Assembly (NCBI RefSeq): GCF_016219575.1 | Contig: NZ_JACRMG010000009.1 | Coordinates: forward strand, 372,001 to 436,000 | DNA length: 64,000 bases | Origin: Bradyrhizobium sp. | GTDB taxonomy: Bacteria > Pseudomonadota > Alphaproteobacteria > Rhizobiales > Xanthobacteraceae | Direction: 5' to 3' | Part shown: positions 57,377 through 64,000 of the stretch, piece by piece | Layout of the letters: every line of letters starts with the position of its first letter | Position numbering within the stretch: the stretch's first letter is position 1 | Position numbers and translations under genes: made by a program | Notes under the pieces: generated by a model | Seen by the model: the letters and a program-made list of their open reading frames with translations, nothing else | What the model was told of the DNA's origin: nothing | Database searches by the model: none

Positions 57377-57934
57377 ATGACTGCAAAGCCGCGCCGGGCG
57401 ACCTATCGCCACGGCAATCTCCGTGCCGATGCGCTGAAGGCCGCCACCCGCCTGGTGGCGGAGCACGGCCATGAGCGCCTGAGCCTGCGCGAGGTCGCCG
57501 AGGAGGTCGGCGTCGCGCACCGCTCGCTCTACAACCATTTCGTCCACCGCGAGGCGCTGCTCGATGCGGTGGCGACGGAGGCATACTTGCGGCTGGCGGC
57601 GAGCGTGGCCAAGGCAAGGACGCCGGAGGACTACACCGCGCGCTATGTCCGCTTCGCGCTCGCCAACCGCGCGCTCTATGCGCTGATGACCAGCCGGCCG
57701 CACGCCACCATGAAGCACAACCCGCCGCTGCAGAGCGCGGTGCACAAGGTCATCTCGGAGGCGATGCGGATTTTCGCCCGCGACATCGAATCCTCGGCCG
57801 CGCGGCGCCGTGCGGTGATGAAGGTTTACATCACCCTCTATGGCGGCATCTCGCTCTATGCCGCCGGCGTGCTCGATCAGCCCAGCGAAAAGGCGCTGAT
57901 TGCGGAGCTCTCGGCCATGAACGCGAAGCTGTGA
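57377..57934 (+). CDS. TetR/AcrR-family transcriptional regulator
   Basis: A 185-residue repressor-type protein. The helix-turn-helix lies at about residues 28-58 (SLREVAEEVGVAHRSLYNHF, then VHREALLDAV). The C-terminal ligand domain includes RYVRFALANRALYALM, typical of the TetR_C_33-like group. It follows the crotonase gene on the same strand and may repress that gene through the palindromes at 56503-56586. ATG 57377 starts just before the basic tail KPRRATYRHGNLR. The ligand is unknown. Confidence 0.9.
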   Translation: MTAKPRRATYRHGNLRADALKAATRLVAEHGHERLSLREVAEEVGVAHRSLYNHFVHREALLDAVATEAYLRLAASVAKARTPEDYTARYVRFALANRALYALMTSRPHATMKHNPPLQSAVHKVISEAMRIFARDIESSAARRRAVMKVYITLYGGISLYAAGVLDQPSEKALIAELSAMNAKL

Positions 57935-57955
57935 TCGCGCGTCGCGTGGGCGGCG

Positions 57956-59188
57956 TCAGGATTTTGGCTTCGCCGCAAAGTCCGGCCGTTCCATCAGCAA
58001 GGAAACGGCAAGGCCGCCGATCAATCCCCAGAAGGCGGCGCCGACGTTCAACAGCGGGTGGTCAGCGACGGTGACGAGAAAGGCCACCAGCGCGCCGAGG
58101 GAGAACCGGCTGCCGAAGGCCGTGGTGAAGGCCGACTGCAACACGCGCAACATCGCCAGCCCCGCCAGCGCCGCGATCAGGGATTTTGGCGCGTTGAGCA
58201 GCAGCCGGGTGAAGGTCGGTGCCAGCAAACCGAACAGGATCGCCAGGATGCCGACGACGATCCCGGCGGTATATTGGCGTTTGCGCTCGCCGCTGCCGAC
58301 GAGGATGGCGTTGGTCGGCCCGGTAAGGCAGGTGCTGATTCCGCCGGCGAGGGCAGTGATGGCCGAGCCGATGCCGCACGCGACAGCCACCGCGTTGATC
58401 GGCGGCTCATGACCTGCCGCCTTGAGAACGGCGATGCCCTGGCCGTTCTGCACGACGAGGACCGTGATCGCCAGCGGCACGACAAGCTCGACCATCGCGG
58501 CAATCGACCAGGCCGGCTCCTGGAGCACGGGCCGGATCAGTTCCAGCCGCAGCGGGGCCGAAGCGTCGAACTTGCCCAAGGCGATCGTGGCAACCGCGCC
58601 GACAATGAGCGCGCCGATGATCGGCGGACAGCGTTGGCCCAGCCATGGCAGCGCGGACAACAGCAACCAGACCGCGACCATGGGACCCGCGATGGCAATG
58701 TCCGCGAAGACGGCATGGACGAGGTCGAGGCCGAAACGCAGGAAGACGCCGGCGACCATTCCCATCACGATCGGCAGGGGAACGAGCTCCATGGCGCGCT
58801 TCACCGAGCCCGTGGCGCCCAGCACGAGCATCAGCGCGCTCGTGACGTAATAGGCGCCGACGACCTGGGGAAACGTCAGATGCGTCAAGGACTGACCCAC
58901 CAGCACCGTGCCTGGAATGGTCCAGAAGAACGCCAATGGCTGCCGGTACAGCCAGCAGAACAGGATGGTGATGAGGCCGTTGATGAAGAAGACGCCGAAA
59001 ATCCAGGAGGCGATTTCGCCCTCCGAGAGCCCGCCTTTCGAGCCGACCGAGAGGATGATGGCTACCGGCGCAGTAACGGCAAATAGCCAGCCGATGAACC
59101 CGCTCGACGCATATATCGGGCCGAAGTCGGAAAGTACTCTTCCCGGAGCCGGCGGTCTCTCGGTCGGTCGCTCGATCTGCTTCAACAT
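57956..59188 (-). CDS. BenE-family benzoate/H+ symporter-like transporter
   Basis: An inner-membrane protein of 410 residues with about 12 hydrophobic segments. FFINGLITILFCWLYRQPLA and FFWTIPGTVLVGQSLTHLTF are characteristic of BenE. The second half carries PPINAVAVACGIGSAITALA and STCLTGPTNAILVGSGERKR. It probably imports benzoate or a similar aromatic acid. No benzoate-degradation genes adjoin it. The N-terminal 25 residues are polar and cytoplasmic. It converges on the TetR gene with a 21-base gap. Confidence 0.9.
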   Translation of the reverse strand: MLKQIERPTERPPAPGRVLSDFGPIYASSGFIGWLFAVTAPVAIILSVGSKGGLSEGEIASWIFGVFFINGLITILFCWLYRQPLAFFWTIPGTVLVGQSLTHLTFPQVVGAYYVTSALMLVLGATGSVKRAMELVPLPIVMGMVAGVFLRFGLDLVHAVFADIAIAGPMVAVWLLLSALPWLGQRCPPIIGALIVGAVATIALGKFDASAPLRLELIRPVLQEPAWSIAAMVELVVPLAITVLVVQNGQGIAVLKAAGHEPPINAVAVACGIGSAITALAGGISTCLTGPTNAILVGSGERKRQYTAGIVVGILAILFGLLAPTFTRLLLNAPKSLIAALAGLAMLRVLQSAFTTAFGSRFSLGALVAFLVTVADHPLLNVGAAFWGLIGGLAVSLLMERPDFAAKPKS

Positions 59189-59342
59189 GTATGGGCTTGT
59201 ACGAGTGGCAGGAATCCCGGCCGGACCTTATCAAGGCGACGACGGGCGGCAAGGCTCATGAACGCAGGGCTGTGAACGGCGACGGTCTTGAACCCGGGCA
59301 TCGGGAGCACCATTGTCCGGACTTGTCATTTTCGAGGCTGCC

Positions 59343-59948
59343 ATGGTGCGGCGCGTCGTTATCATCAGCGGTCTGCTGTCCCTTGCCATGCTTCTGTCGG
59401 GCCAGGTCGACACGAGCCGCCAGATCAACCCGATCCCGTTCTCGCACGCGCCCTGCAGCGTGCTCGACAACCGGCCATGCACGCCGTCCTATTGCGGCGT
59501 ATTCAACAACGGGCTCTGCATTCCCGAGATCGAATATCCCTACGGGCAGGATCTGCGGTTGACGATCCAGAGCGCGCCACCACAGCAGGACGCGGCTAGA
59601 TACCGGAAGCCCGACCACGACCTCAATACCATTTCCGACCTCTTCGCCGCGCTGCGTTCCTGCTGGTCGCCGCCTTCGGCGGATACCGCGCGCGAGGGCA
59701 TGCAGATGTCGGTGCGCTTCAGTTTCAAACGCTCGGGCGAGATGATCGCGGCACCGCGTGTCACCTTTGTCACATCAGGCGTTTCGGCAGACACGCGCGC
59801 CACCTATCTGAAGGCGATCAACGCCTCGCTCGATGCCTGCCTGCCGCTGAAACTCACCGATGGCCTTGGCGGCGCGCTTGCCGGCCGGCCGATCGCGATC
59901 CGCTATGTCGATAACCGCGCGCTGGGCAAGAGCTCGCAGCAGCAATGA
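59343..59948 (+). CDS. Exported protein with TonB/TolA-like C-terminal region
   Basis: A 201-residue protein. ATG 59343 gives an uncleaved or cleaved signal (VVIISGLLSLAMLLSGQV) right after two arginines; the start at 59313 would bury it. Four cysteines lie in SHAPCSVLDNRPCTPSYCGV and NNGLCIPE. The C-terminal 110 residues (LFAALRSCWSPPSADTAREG, later MQMSVRFSFKRSGEMIAAPR) resemble the TonB/TolA C-terminal fold in pattern. I do not know its function. It is divergent from the BenE gene. Confidence 0.75.
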   Translation: MVRRVVIISGLLSLAMLLSGQVDTSRQINPIPFSHAPCSVLDNRPCTPSYCGVFNNGLCIPEIEYPYGQDLRLTIQSAPPQQDAARYRKPDHDLNTISDLFAALRSCWSPPSADTAREGMQMSVRFSFKRSGEMIAAPRVTFVTSGVSADTRATYLKAINASLDACLPLKLTDGLGGALAGRPIAIRYVDNRALGKSSQQQ

Positions 59949-60033
59949 GGCAGTCGGCAGGCGCATTGCGCTCCGCGCCCCTAAAATGATAGCCCTAGCT
60001 ACGGGGGATACGGGCGCAAAACGGGAGGGTACC

Positions 60034-60618
60034 GTGGGACTTTGGGTGATGATCGCGGGCCTCGTGGTGTTTCTGGGCGCGCATACTTTCACTACGCAGC
60101 GCGATGCTCGCGCGCGGATGATCGCTTCGTTGGGTGAGGGCACCTACAAGATCGTCTATTCGCTGGTTTCGGCGATCGGCCTGGCGCTGATCATCTGGGG
60201 CTTTGCGCGGTATCGCGCAACCGGCTGGATCGACGTCTGGTCTCCGCCGGTCGCGATGAAGCACATCGCGATTGCGCTGATGCTGCCGGCGGTGATCATG
60301 GTGGTAGCGTCCTACATCCGCGGCCGCATCTACACGACGCTGAAGCATCCGATGCTGGCGGGCGTGAAGCTGTGGGCGGCAGCACATCTGCTCGCCAACG
60401 GCGATCTCGGCTCCATCATCCTGTTCGGCTCGTTTCTCGCCTGGGCGGTGTTCGACCGCATCTCGCTGAAGCGCCGCGGCGACGCTGGCGGTCCGCCGAT
60501 TCCGGTGGGCGGGACGACCAACGACCTGATCGCGGTTGCGGTCGGCGTCATCGCCTATCTCGCGCTCGCCTTTGCGTTCCACCCGGCCGTGATCGGCGTT
60601 CCCGTCGTCGGAGCCTGA
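60034..60618 (+). CDS. NnrU-family membrane protein
   Basis: A 194-residue inner-membrane protein with about five to six hydrophobic segments. [19 protein letters not shown] and [20 protein letters not shown] are typical of NnrU, a family first tied to nitric oxide/nitrite metabolism but now seen widely. The later part has [20 protein letters not shown] and HLLANGD. GTG 60034 follows GGGAGGG. panB starts 2 bases after its stop, so the two are cotranscribed; no denitrification gene is near. Confidence 0.9.
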   Translation: MGLWVMIAGLVVFLGAHTFTTQRDARARMIASLGEGTYKIVYSLVSAIGLALIIWGFARYRATGWIDVWSPPVAMKHIAIALMLPAVIMVVASYIRGRIYTTLKHPMLAGVKLWAAAHLLANGDLGSIILFGSFLAWAVFDRISLKRRGDAGGPPIPVGGTTNDLIAVAVGVIAYLALAFAFHPAVIGVPVVGA

Positions 60619-60620
60619 GC

Positions 60621-61445
60621 ATGTCGGTACAGGCGGCGATCAGGCGCAAGACGGCGCCGGACATATTCGCACGCAAGGGCGGCGAGCCCATCGTGATGCT
60701 GACCTCCTACCACGCCCATACCGCGGCGCTGGTCGACCGCTATTGCGACGCCATTCTCGTTGGCGACTCCCTCGGCAATGTCATGCACGGCTACGAGACC
60801 ACCGTGCCGGTGACGCTGGAGATGATGATCCTGCAGGGCCGGGCGGTGATGCGCGGATCGCAGCATGCGCTCGTCGTCGTCGACATGCCCTTCGGCTCCT
60901 ATGAGGCGTCGAAGGAGCAGGCGTTCCATTCGGCGGTGCGGATCTTGAAGGAGACGCAGTGCGGCGCGGTGAAGCTCGAAGGCGGCGAGCGGATGGCGGA
61001 GACGGTGGCCTTCCTCAGCGAACGCGGCATTCCCGTGATGGGCCATATCGGGCTGACGCCGCAGTCGATCAACACGCTCGGCTCGTTCCGCGCCCAGGGT
61101 CGCGAGGAGGGGAGCTGGGAGCCGATCGAGAACGATGCCCGCGCGATCTCCGATGCCGGCGCCTTCTCTATCGTGATCGAGGCCGTGGCCGAGCCGCTGG
61201 CGCGCAAGATCACCGGGAAGATCGCAGCCCCTACCATTGGCATCGGCGCGAGCGCGGCCTGCGACGGCCAGGTGCTGGTGCTCGAGGACATGCTGGGCCT
61301 GTCGCCGCGCACGCCGAAATTCGTGCGCCGCTATGGCGATCTCGGTCCGGCCATCGAAGCCGCCATCAAGGGCTATGCGGCCGATGTCCGCTCGCGTAAT
61401 TTTCCCGGTCCCGAACACGTCTACGGAATGAAAACAAGAAACTGA
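60621..61445 (+). CDS. panB: 3-methyl-2-oxobutanoate hydroxymethyltransferase
   Basis: Transfers a hydroxymethyl group from methylene-tetrahydrofolate to 2-oxoisovalerate, the first step of pantothenate synthesis. The 274-residue TIM barrel has the metal-binding Asp in [18 protein letters not shown] and [25 protein letters not shown] and [14 protein letters not shown] follow. ATG 60621 fits. panC is not in the window. The acyl-CoA synthetase follows 12 bases later, so all three may be one operon. Confidence 0.95.
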   Translation: MSVQAAIRRKTAPDIFARKGGEPIVMLTSYHAHTAALVDRYCDAILVGDSLGNVMHGYETTVPVTLEMMILQGRAVMRGSQHALVVVDMPFGSYEASKEQAFHSAVRILKETQCGAVKLEGGERMAETVAFLSERGIPVMGHIGLTPQSINTLGSFRAQGREEGSWEPIENDARAISDAGAFSIVIEAVAEPLARKITGKIAAPTIGIGASAACDGQVLVLEDMLGLSPRTPKFVRRYGDLGPAIEAAIKGYAADVRSRNFPGPEHVYGMKTRN

Positions 61446-61457
61446 GGGAGCGGCGCC

Positions 61458-63068
61458 ATGGACTGGTCGCATTCTTCCATTCCTCCCATGCGGCTGGAGG
61501 CGCGCTTCGGCGACCGCCTGGTGCCGGCCTTTGCCGAGCGGCCCGCCAGCATCTGGGCAATGATCGCGGATGCCGCTGCGCGCAATCCCGATGGCGAAGC
61601 GATCATCTGCGGCCAGCAGCGGCTGAGCTGGCGCGAGGTGGTGGCGCGATCCGCCGATATCGCGGCCGGCTTTACCAGGCTCGGTCTGGTGCCCGGTGAC
61701 CGCGTCGCGGTGCTGCTCAGCAATCGCATCGAATTCGTGCTGACGATGTTTGCGGCCGCGCATGCGGGCCTCGTCACGGTGTTGCTCAGCGTGCGCCAGC
61801 AGAAGCCGGAGATTGCGTATGTACTGACCGATTGCGGCGCGAAGCTGCTGGTGCATGAGGCCGCGCTGGCGGAGCGCATCCCGGACGCGCGCGACGTGCC
61901 CGACCTCAGGCATCGTATCGCCGTGGATGACATCGCGGACCGGTCACAATTTTCGGCGCTGCTCGGCAATGCTTCGGTGCCTGCGCCCGCCACGGTCGGC
62001 GAAGAGGACACCGCGATGATCCTCTATACGTCGGGCACCACCGGCAAGCCGAAGGGCGCAATGCTCGCCCATTGCAACGTCATCCATTCCTCGGTCGTGT
62101 TCGTGTCGTGCCTGCAGCTCACGGAAGCCGACCGTTCCATCGCCGCGGTGCCGCTCGGCCATGTCACCGGCGTCGTCGCCAACATCACGACCATGGCGTG
62201 CTGTGCGGGCGCGCTCATCATCATGCCGGAGTTCAAGGCGGCCGAATATCTCAAGCTCGCCGCGCGCGAACGCGTGACCTACACCGTCATGGTGCCGGCG
62301 ATGTACAATCTCTGCCTGCTGCAGCCGGATTTCGACAGTTACGACCTGTCGAGTTGGCGCATAGGCGGCTTCGGCGGCGCGCCGATGCCGATCGCCACCA
62401 TCGAGAAGCTGGCGGCGAAGATTCCGGGGCTGCGACTGGCCAATTGCTACGGCGCGACCGAGACGACCTCGCCGTCGACCATGATGCCCGCCGAATTCGT
62501 CGTCAGCCATATCGACAGCGTCGGCTTGCCGTGCCCGGGCGCCACCATCATCGTCGTCGATGCCGCCGGCAGGGAGCTGCAGCGCGGCGAGATCGGCGAA
62601 ATCTGGATTCACGGCGGATCCGTCATCAAGGGCTACTGGAACAATCCGACGGCGACCGCGGAAAACTTTACCGGTGGCTTCTGGCATTCCGGCGATCTCG
62701 GCTCGATCGATGCGGACAATTTCGTGCGCGTGTTCGACCGCCAGAAGGACATGATCAACCGCGGCGGCCTGAAGATCTATTCCGCCGAGGTCGAGTCGGT
62801 ATTGGCCGGCCATCCCGCCGTGGTCGAAAGCGCAATCGTCGCCAAGCCGTGCCCGGTGCTCGGCGAGCGCGTGCATGCTGTCGTGGTAGTGCGCGATACC
62901 GTTGAACGCACGGCGCTGCAGGCGTGGTGCGCGGAGCGGCTCTCCGACTACAAGGTGCCGGAGACGATGGACCTGATGACTGAACCCTTGCCGCGCAACG
63001 CCAATGGCAAGGTGATCAAGCGCCAGCTGCGCGAGGGGCTGGCGTCCCGCTCGGCCGCGGCGAGCTAG
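61458..63068 (+). CDS. AMP-dependent acyl-CoA synthetase (class I, FadD-like)
   Basis: A 536-residue ANL ligase. The ATP loop is ILYTSGTTGKPKGAML (about residue 187 onward), the A5 motif NCYGATETTSPST, and the hinge FDRQKDMINRGGLKIYSAEV. The catalytic lysine Lys518 is in LPRNANGKVIKRQL. It resembles fatty-acid or long-chain ligases. The substrate is unknown. It overlaps the convergent secreted-protein gene by 4 bases at the stops. Confidence 0.9.
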   Translation: MDWSHSSIPPMRLEARFGDRLVPAFAERPASIWAMIADAAARNPDGEAIICGQQRLSWREVVARSADIAAGFTRLGLVPGDRVAVLLSNRIEFVLTMFAAAHAGLVTVLLSVRQQKPEIAYVLTDCGAKLLVHEAALAERIPDARDVPDLRHRIAVDDIADRSQFSALLGNASVPAPATVGEEDTAMILYTSGTTGKPKGAMLAHCNVIHSSVVFVSCLQLTEADRSIAAVPLGHVTGVVANITTMACCAGALIIMPEFKAAEYLKLAARERVTYTVMVPAMYNLCLLQPDFDSYDLSSWRIGGFGGAPMPIATIEKLAAKIPGLRLANCYGATETTSPSTMMPAEFVVSHIDSVGLPCPGATIIVVDAAGRELQRGEIGEIWIHGGSVIKGYWNNPTATAENFTGGFWHSGDLGSIDADNFVRVFDRQKDMINRGGLKIYSAEVESVLAGHPAVVESAIVAKPCPVLGERVHAVVVVRDTVERTALQAWCAERLSDYKVPETMDLMTEPLPRNANGKVIKRQLREGLASRSAAAS

Positions 63069-63946
63069 AGTTTCGGTGCGCCGGCCTTTGGCGCGGCACC
63101 GCCGTTGCCGGCGGCGAGTGCCTCGGCGTCGATGGCGGAGGCGCTGATCACCCGTTTCACGTCGAGCAACACGAACTGCGCGATGCTGATGCGATCGGCT
63201 TGTGTCGACGGCGTGAACTGCACGCTGACGACACCGTCACAATTGGCGCCCCTTGCGTCCTCGATCAGGGCGGCGAGCGACTTCTCCTTCGCGGCGATCG
63301 AGCGCTTGACCACGGCGACGCAGCTGCCGCGGCCGCGGCCGCTCTCGGTGTTGAGCTTCAGCGCCATCTTGGGATCGAGCGGCTTGTCGATGGCTTCGAG
63401 CGCCAGCGCCGGCTTGCCGAACTTGCCGCCGACCGACACGATCGAATTGCCGCGGTAGATGTAATAGAGATGCTGGTCGCCGACGATCGTGGGCGTGCCG
63501 TATTTTTCCATCACCTGCTTGATCAACTCGGCCCTGGCCGGCTGCTCGCCTTCGGCGAAATTCAGCGTGCGCGAAACGAAGAAGACGCGGTTCTCGCTGG
63601 CGGGCGAGGAGAAGCCCGCGACCAGCGCTTCGCCGCTTTGCTTTGCGCCGAGCGGCGCGCTGAAATTCAATGTGGCGATAAAGCTCGCGGATGAATTGCC
63701 GAACTTGGCTTGCCCGATCTCGGTCTTGCTGTCGGCGCGTCCCCTCAAGGCGGATTCGAACACGCTTCGGGCGGCGTCCGCCGTCGAGTCCGCGGAAATA
63801 CCCAGGATGTCCGGGCGAAGCTTGCCGGCGAACGCGCTGTCAGGCGTCTTCGGTTTGATCTCGGCGGCGCGGCAGGCCGCAGGCAGAATGGCCGGGCCCA
63901 GGGCAAACGCAACGGCCAACACGACAAGCGAGGCGCGCAACACCAT
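63065..63946 (-). CDS. Secreted protein of unknown function
   Basis: A 293-residue protein with a clear signal peptide (RASLVVLAVAFALGPAILPA, cut near CRAA). The mature protein has KLRPDILGISADSTADAARS and a region rich in strands (SASFIATLNFSAP). Two cysteines near GRGSCVAVV and ANCDGVVS could form a disulfide. It ends in a Gly/Ala/Lys-rich tail. I do not recognise a family. It converges on the acyl-CoA synthetase gene. The last 54 bases of the window hold no gene start that I can support. Confidence 0.75.
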   Translation of the reverse strand: MVLRASLVVLAVAFALGPAILPAACRAAEIKPKTPDSAFAGKLRPDILGISADSTADAARSVFESALRGRADSKTEIGQAKFGNSSASFIATLNFSAPLGAKQSGEALVAGFSSPASENRVFFVSRTLNFAEGEQPARAELIKQVMEKYGTPTIVGDQHLYYIYRGNSIVSVGGKFGKPALALEAIDKPLDPKMALKLNTESGRGRGSCVAVVKRSIAAKEKSLAALIEDARGANCDGVVSVQFTPSTQADRISIAQFVLLDVKRVISASAIDAEALAAGNGGAAPKAGAPKL

Positions 63947-64000
63947 GAATCACCTGCAAACCAGATTGGGTCGGACCGGACTACGCCAAATTCTGAACCA

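Overview
The window is 64 kb of high-GC chromosome from an alphaproteobacterium, most likely Bradyrhizobium or a close relative in the Nitrobacteraceae. Three things point there: the core gene order (ppx-like, rlmE, guaB, an rsmB-like gene, guaA); the many acyl-CoA and branched-chain amino-acid genes with a Liv-type ABC operon and PAS_5-type proteins; and several families of short dispersed palindromic repeats in almost every larger gap. The species cannot be named from this alone. I saw no rRNA, tRNA, CRISPR array, intact insertion sequence or prophage.

Layout. 0.1-9.5 kb: a valine-degradation run (mmsA, isobutyryl-CoA-type dehydrogenase, 3-hydroxyisobutyryl-CoA hydrolase, mmsB) leads by stop/start overlaps into an acyl-CoA synthetase and a MaoC protein, then an SDR and a flavoprotein. 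9.5-12.9 kb (minus): a D-threonine aldolase/D-serine dehydratase-like enzyme, an ABC-F protein and a YaiI-family protein. 13-18.5 kb: a hotdog-like protein, a DsbA-like isomerase, and a minus-strand pair of a form-II CoxL-like molybdoenzyme subunit and a GlcD-like flavoprotein. 18.7-29.8 kb: housekeeping genes, including both enzymes that make GMP from IMP (guaB, guaA).

29.8-35.1 kb is the accessory part. A lower-GC, HEPN-like gene sits against the 3' end of guaA, followed by a degenerate second copy of the guaA 3' end, a truncated TacA-type (DUF1778) antitoxin, palindromic repeats, a tandem duplication that copied the end of a hydrolase gene, and an intact CopG/VapC toxin-antitoxin pair with its own palindromic operator. 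This looks like a worn integration site at guaA.

35-47.5 kb: an IlvD/Edd dehydratase, a methyltransferase, an ArsR-SRPBCC-DUF899 cluster with a clear promoter and two operators, MFS and GFA proteins, a large cytoplasmic trypsin-like protease fused to a non-specific nuclease (a candidate conflict or defence effector), an SDR lacking the usual Tyr/Lys, and tandem PAS_5 paralogues. 47.8-52.5 kb: a complete Liv-type transporter (two ATPases, binding protein, two permeases). 52.6-54.3 kb: a DUF47-Pit phosphate module with a PhoB-box-like site. 54.4-64 kb: prfC, a crotonase-TetR pair with repeated operator-like palindromes, a BenE transporter, NnrU, panB, a second acyl-CoA synthetase and secreted proteins of unknown role.

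The best candidates for new biology are the HEPN-like gene at the guaA junction and the protease-nuclease fusion. Neither has been tested here; the reasoning rests on motifs and context only.
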